Source of the DNA: Scenedesmus sp. ARA3
Lineage: Eukaryota > Chlorophyta > Chlorophyceae > Sphaeropleales > Scenedesmaceae
DNA length: 64,000 nt
Reading direction: 5' to 3'
Assembly: GCA_004335835.1 (NCBI GenBank)
Contig: RWJK01001695.1
Location: forward strand, 99,312-163,311
The notes under the pieces were generated by a model, which was given only the letters and a program-made list of their open reading frames with translations, made no database searches and was not told where the DNA came from. The position numbers were made by a program, and so were the translations under genes. How positions within the stretch are numbered: position 1 is the stretch's first letter; each line of letters opens with the position of its first letter. Of this stretch, positions 1 to 11,184 are shown piece after piece.

Positions 1-55
<55 letters not shown>

Positions 56-212
56 GGCTGCAGAGTGCAAGCAGTGCTACGGCTACATCGACGCTGCGGG
101 TGACAGCTGCAGCAGCAAGCCCGCAGACAACGCGTGCTGGGGCGCCGCCAAGCTGGGCTACTGCGCAATGAGGCACGCGCTGCTGGACGGATATGGCATG
201 AATGCCACCACG
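1..212 (+). CDS. Partial Cys-rich protein, internal exon (5' end outside window)
   Basis: The frame starts as a polyalanine tract written by the (CTG)n run at 1-55 and continues into a compact Cys-rich segment: AECKQCYGYIDAAGDSC, a CWGAAKLGYCAMRHALL stretch and DGYGMNATT. It ends at a good donor (ACG|GTAAGT, exon end 212). Spacing of the cysteines (C-x2-C, later C and Y-C) suggests a disulphide-rich, perhaps extracellular, module, but I do not recognise the family. The last 45-75 bp of the exon recur twice downstream, each with a donor (see the repeat at 213-478). No following exon could be identified with confidence, so the gene may end outside the part I can read or continue through the featureless region to about 2.9 kb. 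Strand and frame are supported by the donor and by conservation of the frame in the copies; function is unknown. Confidence 0.5.
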
Positions 213-478
213 GTAAGTGTTACACAGCAGCTTGCTGGTCAAGCTGTCAGGTTTTAGCTGTAGCTGCTGGTGTTGCTGCTGATGATGCTGATGATGCCGC
301 ACGCGCTGCTGGACGGATACGGCATGAACGCAACCACGGTGAGTGTTTTTAATGTGCTTCAAAGCAGCTGACAGGTCAGTGGACCAAGGTTTGGCCATAG
401 CTGCTGGTGCCGCCAAGCTGGGCTGCTGCGCGATGAGGCACGCGCTGTTGGACGGATACGGCATGAACGCCACTACAG
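143..478 (+). repeat. Tandem copies of an exon end with donor (3 copies)
   Basis: The end of the Cys-rich exon (about 143-212, GAA..HALLDGYGMNATT then GT) is repeated at about 295-338 and 404-477. Each copy ends with GTGAGT. The copies are nearly identical over the last 45 bp; the third also keeps the upstream KLG-C-C-MRHALL portion. Spacing is about 126-139 bp. The copies lie in what should be the following intron. Confidence 0.8.
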
Positions 479-2989
479 TGAGTTTTTCAACAGCAGCATG
501 CTGCTCATATGCCATAGCTTTGCACAGGGCCTCTGCTCTGTGTTGCAGCACCTTGCGGCTCACTTCACAATCCAGCAGGGCTCTGGCAAAGTCACTTATC
601 CCTCTTTTGAGCCGCTCTGACACACAAGAGAGAGGTGTCACCGCCAACAGTAGTGAGTATCACAGCATTGCGGCAATGCTGCTGCTGTCACTGCTGCAAT
701 CGCGCTCAACCCAGTTTCACTGCTGCCGTTTGTGTGATGGTGTTGGCACTGCTGCTGCGCTGTCTGCTTGTGCAGTGGCTGGACTCCGCAGGGTGCGCAG
801 CATACCTGCCGGCTCTGCCTGCTGTGTAAGCAGCGGCAAGCACTAGCATGGCGTGGCAGGCAGTGCAAACCAGCTCACTGTGCCAACACAGATTGGCGCA
901 AGGTGACCTGACTGCGGCCAACACAAACTGAGCAGTGTTTCTCGACAACATGTTAAGCTTCCTGAGTTAGAGACTGCATAGCGTCGGGCACGGCATGCAT
1001 GGCTAAACACAATCTGCTGTCATGTGCTGGAGATGGACAGCCTGGGAGCCACTGGCAGTAGTACTACTAACTTCTAGTTCACGCAGCTGTATGCATACAT
1101 CGATTTGGCAAGCAATTCTGTAAGTGACAGTGCACTGATGCCACTGAGCCAAGTTGCAACTGCAACCCTTTGTGATGGCTGCATCCTGCATTTCTGACTT
1201 TAAACCATCTGCAGGGGAGCTGGCGTCTGCAGCATTGTCAGCCACAGGTCAACTAAAGCACACTTGCACTGTCACACACTTTTCCGCAAGCTTCACCTGA
1301 AACACCTTGGCAATGAGCTGGTGCCGCTCCACTATGCCATCAGTGGGTATCCGATTAGATGTACCTGTTGCGCTGAACACGGTGTGTGGTCTGCGCTTGT
1401 GGCAATTTGTCAATTGACAATTTGGATGGTGTGTTCCACGCATTCTGGTACAGCTTTGCTTGAAGGTGCGCAGCTATGCCTTCAACCTGGTGTTTTGCAG
1501 CCTGGGAGCAGCATAATATTGTCATATTGCATAGGATTGGTAGCCCAGCTGCCTCTGCTGGAAACTCAACACACAGCAGCTGCTGGCTGTGTGGTGTGCT
1601 GGCAGCTGCCTGCAGCAGCATCGACACTTGCAGCACTCCATTGCCTGCTGGTTTAAACCTTTACATTCAGGTGCATCATACACATGCTGTGTGACATTGC
1701 GGCTCCGCACTGGATGCACCAGGTTTGACCTGGATTGGCAATCTGGTGGGGCTTCAGCTGGCAGGCGGCGGGGGCAGCGGCAGATACTGTTCATCATTAG
1801 ACACCTCTTTTTTTCGGGGTACTGTTCACACCATAGCAACCTCAAGTCACTTGAATTTGAAAATCAGCCCTGCATGCCGCTGGAGTGGAGTAGAAACACT
1901 GTTCCATCACACTTGCAAGCATCGCAGCAGTTTTACACAGCTAGGCATGATCCAGTTCTGCTGGCATGACCAAACGCACCTCTGTGCTGTGTTTGCAAGC
2001 AATGCCGATGTATCGCGTTGACCTCATCCTTCAATAGCAGCTCGTTTTGTGTAGAGAGTAGTACTACCCTACATGGTGTACCAGGTTTGACCACGCTGAT
2101 GTCGCTGCAGCACTGTGTGTGTGTGCTGCAGCCGCTGGCGGTCGACTGCATGTTTGACTGGCGTGACTAGTGTTGCAGCCACATCATATGAAGCCACATC
2201 TAGGATTGATGCGACATGCCAATGCTGCTAGATGACATGGATGTCTTGTCAGTGGCAGCACTTCAGCAGGGGCTGCTTTTCAAGGGAATCCATCTATTTG
2301 AGAGAGGATACTTACATGTGGGTCCTGGCACCATCTTGGATGATATGAGCAACAACAGGGTTAATCCATGGTCTGGTAAAGGATTCCATATATCATCTGT
2401 TGTGGTGAACCCACTGTGCTTCAAGCACAGTAGTACTGTGTTGCAGTGGCAGATGTCTCTGGCCCAGGGTGGAGCTAGTCCTGCATGCCGTCCTTGCAAG
2501 CTGTCCATTGCTCGAGTTTGAAAGTGATGTATGACCTTGCAGGATGCATAGTGGGTGTGTGTAAGCCATGTTATGGCAGAGCGACACATCATGAGCTGCC
2601 TTAATCTGCCACAGTGAGCTACGTCACAGTTTTGCGGCGTCTGTTGTGACTTGTGCGTGTTGGCCTAGCCCATATGGTGCCATATACACGTATACATTCA
2701 ACAATATCCAGATAACGTTGCGAGTTGACTGCGCTGACTCATGCACCAGCCAGGTGACAGGGTGTAGGTCTGGAGCCACAAAAATACCAGTGCTGCACCT
2801 ACACCCCAGCGCGCAGCTGTCACTGTTGTCGCCAGACGATAACAAGAACATGAACTGATATTCCATCAACTACAGCAAAACTGCACAACTGTGGTCGTGA
2901 AGCTGTCTAGCTTGCTCAAAGCCTTGACCTCCAGTCGCTTGTAGATCGCCATAGTTGACTGTTTGGTTGCAAGGCAGAATCAAGCTACG
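479..2989. other. No gene recognised; AT/GC-mixed region with one dispersed repeat
   Basis: No reading frame here is convincing: the open stretches are short, start on alternative codons and show no domain. The only structured element I could identify is a 65-bp segment at 2300-2364 that recurs inverted at 54634-54698. The region could hold introns of the gene at the left edge or intergenic sequence. Confidence 0.4.
2300..2364 (+). repeat. Dispersed 65-bp repeat, copy 1
   Basis: This segment reads ERGYLHVGPGTILDDMS in one frame. An inverted copy at 54634-54698 reads ERGQLHVGPGTILDGMS, with about 58 of 65 bases the same. The two copies are 52 kb apart, one in apparently non-coding DNA and one inside an intron. 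A fragment of a mobile element is the simplest explanation, but no element termini or target duplications were found. Confidence 0.6.
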
Positions 2990-3820
2990 ATGATTTCAAA
3001 CAAGAGTAGCTTATCGCACAAGCAGCAGGCACATAGTCTGTCATCAGTCACTCAGCGCCCTACAGCTCGCAGGCCACTGCGAGTGCATGCTGCTGCCAGT
3101 GCCGTTGAATTGCCTCTCCCGGAGCCATTACTATACGCAAAGGCAATGGTGACAGTGGCTAGCCGGCGTGCGGCGGAGGTGGCGCTTGATTGTGCGAGCC
3201 AGGTGAGTTGTGGCAGCAGCAGCAGTGCCAGTTGTAGTACCTGTGTAAGACGCATGGTGTAGTCTACATGCACACCAGCTGTTCTGTGCACAGATGAACC
3301 TTGTGAAAACATTCAATCAGCAACGCATATTTGATCACCATGCAGAGCTCCATGCTATACATGTCATCCCTGCCGAAGCACAGCAGTCACCCACAGCTGC
3401 ACCCTCACAGCAATTGGGTATTTCCCTGCAAGCATGCATCCACCAGCATGCAGATTTTGGTTCTTTACTTAACAAACCTGCTGCTTCAACTTGTTGCAGA
3501 TGGGCATAGCCATTGCCGAGCAGCCTCGCAGGATGAAAGAGTTTCAAGATGAAGTGCAGGCAGTGGCAGAGCGGGAACTTCAAAGCAGCAGCAGGCAGCC
3601 AGGCCTCCTGGCCAGCAGTAGCAGCGGCAGCAGCAGCAACAGCAATAGCAGCAGTAGCACATCAAGCAGCAGCGCAGCAGCCAACAAGGACCTGGAAGCT
3701 ATAGTAGATGAGCTGCGGGCAGACATTGCTGCATCCCGGGCGCTGCTGCAGCAGATCAAAACAGGCGACATGGGGCCTCTAGGACCCACAAGCAGCAGCA
3801 GCAAGCGCAGCGGGGCTTGA
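2990..3820 (+). CDS. Small plastid-targeted protein with C-terminal helix, unknown function
   Basis: Two exons are proposed: 2990-3202 and 3500-3820, joined in phase 0, giving 177 residues. The N-terminus (MISNKSSLSHKQQ ... RRPLRVHAAASA) is Ser/Arg-rich and lacks acids, typical of an algal chloroplast transit peptide, with likely cleavage near VHA-A. The mature part has a helix (YAKAMVTVASRRAAEVALDC), a segment EQPRRMKEFQDEVQAVAERE, a long Ser-rich linker, and a helix DELRADIAASRALLQQIKT near the end. The helix/EFQ-EV/DELRA-I arrangement recalls the small cyanobacterial and plant thylakoid-associated proteins of the Synechocystis slr0729 type, but that is a weak resemblance from memory. The 297-bp intron contains an open stretch (3294-3417) after an AG that could be a cassette exon. 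The stop is TGA at the end of a Ser-rich tail. Confidence 0.55.
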
Positions 3821-4507
3821 TCATCCAGGGGCAGTGATCTCATTCATTTGGGAGGAGGCTGGGTGTAGCTGTGCTTGGCTGTTGCTTGCAGCAGCGTCTC
3901 AGGACAGAGTGAAACAGAGCACTTGGTAGCGGCAGCTGCCGACTGGTGACATTGCTGCTCAATACATACATTAGGAGGTTGCGCGTGGGTTTCAGAAGCT
4001 TATTAATGGATGGTTCCAGTGTCTATCTCACTGGACAGTTTTGGCCTGCAGGCTCTACAGGCTTGGTGTAGTGCTTTTTATGCCCAGCCACCTGAGCAGC
4101 GGACATCAGAGCAGCAGCTGCATGCTGATGTTAGACTCATTTGCCCGTTCGCCTTGACGTCAGCTGTCACCAAGAACTGATCAGCAGCGGTGGCGGCGGT
4201 GGCGTCTGTGTAGCAGGCGCATCCGGTTGGCTCGTGAGGTGCTGTAGAAAAACAGCACTGAGCAACTTTCTGCATGTAGCATTGTGGCTGATTGTTTGAC
4301 GCCATGTTCTCATGTTGGTGCTACTTCAAATGGCAGCGTTGGCACGGCTGTAACCGGCTGTGCAGCAGCAGGACCACATCTAGCAATTTTGTCCCTGTTT
4401 GCTGCTGTTCTGCGCATCAGGGCTACATGTTTGAAACACCACAACCAGTGACCGGACTATCTGCCAAGATCATGATGACCCTTGGCACGTAGTGCTTCAA
4501 GCATGTG

Positions 4508-4548
4508 CCATTACATTACATTACATTACATTACATTACATTACATTA
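4508..4548. repeat. (CATTA)n microsatellite, about 8 units
   Basis: Perfect 5-base repeats run across this interval and end next to the dispersed segment at 4566. Read on the minus strand, the dispersed segment is followed by a (TAATG)n tail, as at the 3' end of some LINE/SINE elements. Confidence 0.85.
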
Positions 4549-4565
4549 GATGCTCCACTCAACGA

Positions 4566-4614
4566 GGAGTGGGAACCCCAGTCAGGAGCCAACGAGAGGC
4601 TCATAGGGGGGACA
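4566..4614 (-). repeat. Dispersed SINE-like segment, copy 1
   Basis: The segment beginning GGAGTGGGAACCCCAGTCAG recurs at 10609-10660 with most positions conserved. In both places an AT-rich repetitive tract (CATTA units here, TATGTTA/TGTAACA units there) lies directly on its left on the plus strand. A non-autonomous retroposon with a simple-repeat 3' tail, inserted on the minus strand, would give this arrangement. No target-site duplication was identified. Confidence 0.55.
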
Positions 4615-4829
4615 TTACCAGTGAGCAGGTTCACACATGTACAGTGGTGTGCAGGTGTGTATGCCTAATCATGCAGCACGCGCTGATCTCCAGGTATTGG
4701 TGTGTACAGCTAATGCAGCTGCTGCACTGCGCTTCCTGTGTCGTTGTACCTCCGGAGGTGGATCCAGTCCAACAACCACAGCCACAGCAACAAGTGGTCG
4801 CGCCACACACATCATGTGTGCCACGTAAG

Positions 4830-4891
4830 ACATGTGACATGTGACATGTGACATGTGACATGTGACATGTGACATGTGACATGTGACATGT
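4830..4891. repeat. (ACATGTG)n minisatellite, about 9 units
   Basis: A perfect heptamer array in which the unit is nearly palindromic (ACATGT). It is non-coding as far as can be seen. Confidence 0.85.
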
Positions 4892-5199
4892 GTACACACA
4901 ACACGTTGATTGCGTCCTATGTAACTTTCACCGGCTAGCAACACTGCCGCTGGCGCCAGCCTGACAGTCCCGGTAAAGAGATACCACTGGTTGAATTGAA
5001 ATGTTACCAGTGGGTAAGCATATTATGTCATTGCATGACACAGCTGTTCAGGTGACCTGGGGTAGTGGCAGCCACAACGCCAAACCAGCCATCTGCCAAG
5101 CAGAACCGGCGCTTGTTCATCTGTGTGTCACCGTGCGGCGCAGGTGACCTGACCTGCCACTGTAAAGCCATACCCTGGTGAGTAAGCCTGGCTGCTGCC

Positions 5200-5830
5200 A
5201 CCTGCAAGCCTTTCTATGCACCCTCTGATCCGTACCAACACACACGACCTTCAGCGCCAGAGCCATCTTCAGTCCTGCTTACATGCTGTGAAAAACTCTC
5301 CCTTAACGACCGTGTACTGCCAGTGGCCTCCTCATCAACACTGCCAGCAGCAAGTTTCTACTGATTACTGCCAGCCTGCAGCCGCAGCCGCCTGCAAGCC
5401 CTCCTATGCACCCTCCAATCCGTACCTTCGCACATGAATTTCGTTTCTATACATGACCCTGTGCTGGTCTCCTCATCGACACTGCCAGTAGTGAGTTTCC
5501 TAGCTGCTGCCAGCCTGCAGCCGCAGCCGCATGCAAGCCTTCCTGTGCACCCTCCGATCCGTACCTTCACACATGAATTCGTTTCTATACATGACCCTGT
5601 ACTGGTCTCCTTATCGACACTGCCAGTAGCAAGTTTCTACTGATTACCGCCAGCCTGCAGCCGCAGCCGCCTGCAAGCCCTCCTATGCGCCCTCCAATCC
5701 GTACCTTCACACATGAAATTCGTTTCTATACATGACCCTGTACTGGTCTCCTCATCGACACTGCCAGTAGTGAGTTTTACTAATTACTGCCAGCCTGCAG
5801 CCGCAGCCGCCTGCAAGCCTTCCTGTGCAC
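5200..5830 (-). repeat. 3'-end tandem array of the MYND gene (about 5 copies)
   Basis: The last roughly 40 coding bases of the MYND gene (WRVHRKACRRLRLQAGSN and stop) plus about 100 bp of 3' flank recur beyond the stop at about 5665-5700, 5525-5560, 5385-5420 and, partly, 5205-5215. The period is about 140 bp. The copies read DWRVHRRACRRLRLQA in the minus strand, so they derive from the coding end and not the reverse. Confidence 0.85.
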
Positions 5831-6033
5831 CCTCCAATGCACCTGCTGGCACTGCAGGCAGCAGTAGCGCGTGCCGCACCCGGCGCACATCTTCACAGCA
5901 GCACCTGCCTCCGAAATGCCCTGCAAGCACTGGCAGCTGGGGTTGTTGCAGACCTCAGGCAGCGGCACTGCTGCTGCCACCACCCTGCAGAAGGACAGCA
6001 CGTCAGACACCACACCCTCCACATGCTGTGAAG

Positions 6034-6070
<37 letters not shown>

Positions 6071-6499
6071 GAGCGGATCCTCAGCAAAGGAGTCTGCACC
6101 TTGCTGTTGCTGTGCTGGATCCTGATCTGCCGCTTGCCCTAGGTTTGCCGGCCTCATGCTGCTGCTGCTGCCGTACTGCACCGCCATGTCAGCGTATGAC
6201 TCTGCCCAGCGCTGCTGCAGCTGTTCTGCTGCAGCCACCAGCTCAGGTGCTGCATGCAGCTGCAGCAAGTGCGGCCACACAGCTGCAGCTTGCTGCTCAC
6301 CAGCAGCAGCAGCAGCAGCAGCACCACCACCACCACCAGCAGCAGCAGCAGCACCAGCACCAGCACTATCACCACCACCAGCAGCAGCAACAGCAGCAGC
6401 AGGCTGCTGTCTGGTGGACCTGTGCATAAAGGCATGCAGCTGCGCCCCTATCGCTGCCAGATTTGACTGGTAACCTTCCCAGATGCAATTTCCCCTTGA

Positions 6500-6537
<38 letters not shown>

Positions 6538-6960
6538 CATGGCTGCTGCTGTCATGGCTGCTGCTGCTGCTGCTGTCATTGCTGCTGTCATTGCTGCTGT
6601 CATTGCTGCTGTCATTGCTGCTGTCATTGACAACGTGGTTGCTGGCATCCTGTTGCTCCTGCAGTCGTTCAACGGGCATAGCAGCCCTGGTCGTCAGCTC
6701 TGCTGCTGTCACCCCAGCAGCAGCTGCTGCTGCCTCCAGTGCATCATGCAGTACCACCAGTGACCTGGCCACCAGCACCAGCAGCAGCCGCGCACTGGCT
6801 GTCACCTGGCTGCTGCTGCTGCTGCTGCTGCTGGATTCAGCAGCAGCACAAATCTTTTGAACACATGGCAGCAGCACAACACCCAAGAGGGACCGCAGGC
6901 CGCGCACCACCTGCATGCTGTCATCACACCCTTCTCCTTCCGTGTCCGCATTTGCTGCTG

Positions 6961-7006
<46 letters not shown>

Positions 7007-8463
7007 TGCTGCAGTAGCCCGCTGTGAGGGCCTCAATATGCGTACTGCCCAGGCCTTGACTAGCCCTGCTACTGCTGATGCGAGCGCAGCAACAGCAGCA
7101 GGCTGCGCCAGCAGCTGCTGCATGGCTGCCGGCGGCTGGCAGACACAGCGCCGCAGCGTCGCAGTTGCAAGCAGGATATGTTCTACATCCATGCTGCAGC
7201 GGCTGCAGCAGTCCAGCAGGCTAAAGTAGGGCACAGCGCATGAGGCCACCACGTCTTCGAGCGCAGGACCCAAGCCAACAACAGAGCAGCAGCGGAGCAA
7301 GTTGAGGTACATATCGCCGTTAGTCTAGAAGCACAACAGAAGCAAATTGATGCATTGATACAGTGTTCACGTACGGTCCTCCAGCCTGCCGCCACTGTAT
7401 GGCCAGCAGTTGTGCAAGCAGCACCCAATCAGCAGGTACGCATGGGAAGAAACACAACTACTGTTTCAGGGCGAGCGTTGCCAATCGCGTTACTCCTGTG
7501 GCTTGCAAGATGACTTGATGATGACAAACACATACATAGCCCCACCTGGCGTTTCATTCCACAGTTGCGCGACAACCTCAGCTGCTACTTCTCCCGCGTC
7601 CCCCGGATGCTGCTTCAGAACGTCCTGCAGCAGCAGCAACTCCACCTGCAGGTATGTGCGCCACGGCCAGCTGGCAACAGCAGCAGGGTCGTTGCTGCAG
7701 GCTTCATAGCCGGCAAACTGCTGCATGCGCAGCAGAGCCAGCAGATCTGACAGCAGCTCCTGCTCCTGCTGCCCTTCCTCCTCCTCCTCCTCCTGCTGCT
7801 CTTCCTGCTGCTGCTGCTGCTGCTGCTGCTGCCCTTCCTCCTCCTCCTCCTCCTGCTGCTGCTCTTCCTGCTGCTGCTGCTGCTGCTGCTGCTGCCTTTC
7901 CTCCTCCTCCTGCTGCTGCTCTTCCTGCTGCTGCTGCTGCTGCTCTGGCAGCAGCTCCTCCTCCTCCTCTTTTTCCTGCTGTTGCTGCTGCTGCTGCCTC
8001 CCAACTGCACCTGCCTGTTGCTGCTGCTGGTGCCACTGCACGCTGCCGGAGGAAGCGTACTGCTGCTTACGCAGCCGCATATTGCCACTCAGCAGCAGCA
8101 GCGCCTGCAGCGTCAGCTGCATAGCTGCTGGGGCTGCTGCTGGTGTTGCCTTACCCCAAGCAGGCCCCAGGTGCTCTCGCAGTGCTGCCACTGCTACAGT
8201 TGCCATGTCTGCTGCTGCGCTGCTTGGACTCTGAAAAGTCTGCATCAGTGCAAGGAACGCCTGCCGGTGAGCTGATGCAGCGGGACCCAGTTGCTGCTGC
8301 AGCACTACCTCGTGTGCATTGCCTGCTGCTGCTGTGATCTGATCAGGTGAAAGCTGCTGCACCTGCTTCCATTTCACCAGCAGCGAGCGCTGCAGCGGCA
8401 GCTGCTGCTGCTGCTGCACTGATGCACCTGCCTGCCGCTGCTGCTGCTGCTGTGAGCTGCCGC

Positions 8464-8494
<31 letters not shown>

Positions 8495-8705
8495 TTGTGC
8501 CCGCAGGTCTGCGAGCTGCTGCTGCCACTCGTAACACGTTGCCGCAAGCTGCTGCAACGCTGCATCAGCCGTCTCCAAGCATACACACAGCCGCTCTCGC
8601 TCAGATTCAGACAGATAGCACTGCCAGAGCAGGTCATGCTGCAGCATCAGCAGCTGCCCTACATCTTTCAGCTCTTCCTGCTGCAACTGCCTGCTGCTAT
8701 TGGCA

Positions 8706-8737
<32 letters not shown>

Positions 8738-10142
8738 CAGCTGCATATGCAGCTCCTTGCAGCAGCGCTGCACCTGCTGCAGCAGGAGCAGCAGGCTGTC
8801 GCCATAGCCCACAGCATGCTTTAGTGGCAGCAGCACACGCAGCAGCTGCAGCAGAAGCCGGGCTCCAGAGCTGTGCAGCGATGCGTTGTCACTAAACTAC
8901 GCCAGCATGCCAGCAGAGGTTCTGAACAGATCTGCAGCCAACAGCAGCATAAATCTCAGTGACATACATGCGTGACAAACCCCCGGGAGGCTTGAGAAGG
9001 AGTGCGCTGAACACAAGACTGGAAAAGAGCAGCTGCTGTGTGATATGCAGCTGCGCTGATGAAGGCAGCACTGCTAACACGATGTCGACCACTCTGTTAG
9101 CACAGGCTGAGGCCAGGATATAGATAGCTGTCAGCACAACCTATGCTAAAATTGAGCAGCTCAATCAGTGCAATGCACAACTCAAGCCAGCATCGATAGG
9201 TCTGTCACCTGCAAGTGCTTGGGAAGTTTTGGGGTGGGTGATAGCAGCTGTCCTGCCAGCATCTGCTGCTGTAGCAGCTGCCGCATCAGCATCTGCTGCT
9301 GCAGCAGCTGCCGCATCAGCATCTGCTGCTGCAGCAGCCAGCAGCGGAGTCAGCATCTGTACACACAAGATCCACGCTATGGTGCAGCGTGAAGGCAGCA
9401 GCCGCACATCTGCATCCTGATCTGCTGCTGCTCCCGGCCTGCTGCTGCTGCTGCCTGCAGCTGCCGCTTGCAGCTCCACATTGCTCAGACTGCCTGCCCT
9501 AGCAACAATGGCATCCAGCAGCTGCGGCTGCTGCTGCAGCCAGGCAGCAAGCAATGCCAGAGGGCGAATCGCCTCAGTACTGCGGCACGCCATGCCTGTT
9601 GGCACTGCTTGCAGCGCCAAAGGTAGCCGCACCACACAACTCATGCACTCTGTGAGCTTCCCAACATGCTGCTGCAATAGCTGCACTGTCGGCTGCTGCT
9701 GCAGCACGCATTCCATTGTCATCATCATGCACACAACCAGGTGCAGCAGCGCATCATCAGCTTTCAATTCAGGGCTGCCAGCAGCACCACTGACGCTGTC
9801 GCTGTTCGAATTTGGATCATGCCGATGCATGGGCTGGCTGCTGCTGCTGCTGCTGAGGTGCGGCATTTGCTCATCCAGACTAGACAGCTGCTGCTGCTGC
9901 TGCTGCTGTGGCGGCCGCTGCGGCGGGTTACTCTTGGACTGCTTGTGTGCAGTGCAACGCTCTTCAGCCTGCAGCAATGCACATGTAAAATCGAGTCAGT
10001 CAAGTTGCATCACCAACGGTATGACAGCTATGATGTTGTGACCGCATGTGGTGCTGCTGAAGGCAATAGACTTGCTGCTGTGTCTCAGCTTCAGCACTTG
10101 CGTTGAGGGCATCCAAATCTGAAGTCGTGCAAGCAACATACA
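5780..10142 (-). CDS. Large low-complexity protein with C-terminal MYND zinc finger
   Basis: Proposed exons on the minus strand: 10142-10071 (tentative), 9968-9209, 8862-7546, a 20-nt microexon 7394-7375, and 7324-5780; all are in phase, giving about 1237 residues. The C-terminus is a MYND finger: CNNPSCQCL, CAGC, YCCLQCQQVHW, then H and C in WRVHRKAC. MYND fingers bind zinc and usually mediate protein contacts. The rest is helical and Leu/Ala-rich (for example the YLNLLRCCSVVGLGPALEDV segment), interrupted by polyGln, polyAla, (NDSS)n and (HDSS)n runs. Large MYND proteins of this look are, to my knowledge, abundant in scenedesmid-type algae; their role is unknown. The first exon has a weak donor (CAA|GTCTAT), so the start is uncertain and could lie in the 9968 exon. 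The stop is followed by a tandem array of the gene's own end. Confidence 0.8.
7375..7394 (-). other. 20-nt microexon of the MYND gene
   Basis: The flanking exons do not match in phase (phase 1 donor at 7546, phase 0 acceptor at 7324). A 20-base segment between a consensus CAG acceptor and a GTACGT donor restores the frame exactly and adds VAAGWRT. No stop is introduced. This is a prediction from phase and splice signals only. Confidence 0.6.
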
Positions 10143-10154
10143 TCCAGCTGTCTT

Positions 10155-11152
10155 TCAACTCGCCTCTTTCAAGCTGCTGCTATTCAAGAGCGCAGCATCT
10201 GCTGCACTGCCAGCAGCAGCAGCCGCTGCATATGCTGCTGCTGCATCAGCTGCTGCTGCTGCATCCAGCCGCTGCCGCAGCACCCCAAGGACTGTCTCCT
10301 GCACAAAACCAGCATTGCCTTGATATGCCAGGTTGACCAGGTAGCGATGCAGGTGCTGCACTGCAACAGCCCCCTGATGCAGCTGCTGCTGTGTCTGCTT
10401 GGCCAGCTGAAGCAGCTTTGCAACAAGCTGCTGTTCATGCTTTGTGCTGGACAGCTGGTGCTTAAACTTGCACAGAAAGCCCGCTCTGCAAAATGGCACA
10501 CACAGCATGCCAGCAAGCCTGAGACGTGCCAGCCAGCTGGAACAGGATGATAGCGTATGTTATGTAACATCATGTTACGTTATGTTATTAACAGATCAAT
10601 TCAGCAAAGGAGTGGGAACTCCAATCAGGAGCCAATGAGAGCCTCAAAGGGAGGCGTACATGGCACTAAGTGTGACAACACATGCGAAGCAACTTCAGCT
10701 GCATGTACGCACATGGCAGGTGTCTGCTTTATGTTGTAGTGGCTGCGCTGATGGCCCAAACACTTCGCCAATGCTTGTAACGTCCTAGCCTGGAGTGAGC
10801 ACACTCAAACAGCCACATAAGGCATGGCCGGGCATGTACAACCAATCCAGTGGAGGTCTTTGTCTGACCAACGCGCGCCTGCTGTAATTTTGCTGAGCTG
10901 ACATCCAGCTGTAAGCAGGGACTTGCAGCGCGGCAGCAGTGCAGAGTGAAGGAGCTCCCTGTTATGACGTTGGTTGTTATTGTTAGTTTGTGGTAGTGAA
11001 TCTGGCTGCCGCGCACCTGGCATCTTCTGTGGTTGCCTTGCCTTGCTGCTCACAACCTTGAAGTCGCTCCAGCATGGAAGTAATTGCCAGCTGCAGGTTT
11101 GCATTGCTTGCCGGCTCATTTGCACGCAGTGCCTCTGCCTCAGCAGCGCTGC

Positions 11153-11184
<32 letters not shown>

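Larger units (their letters stand above)
3821..5200. other. Intergenic, two microsatellites and a dispersed repeat
   Basis: No gene is supported. The stretch separates the convergent ends of the plastid protein gene (+) and the MYND gene (-). It holds a (CATTA)n array at 4508-4548, a conserved dispersed segment at 4566-4614 and a 7-base (ACATGTG)n array at about 4830-4891. Confidence 0.6.

Noticed and set aside
4631..4944. Minus-strand frame with CHMSHVT repeats, like a zinc-binding repeat protein
   Set aside because: It is produced by the (ACATGTG)n minisatellite; no gene context.
5713..6860. Plus-strand polyHis/polyGln/polyLeu frames over the MYND gene
   Set aside because: They are complements of polyAla/polySer/polyGln tracts of the minus-strand exon that ends in a clear MYND finger.
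7654..8234. Plus-strand Ala/Pro- and Cys/Ser-rich frames at 7.6-8.2 kb
   Set aside because: They are antisense shadows of the Gln/Glu-rich part of the MYND gene exon 8862-7546.
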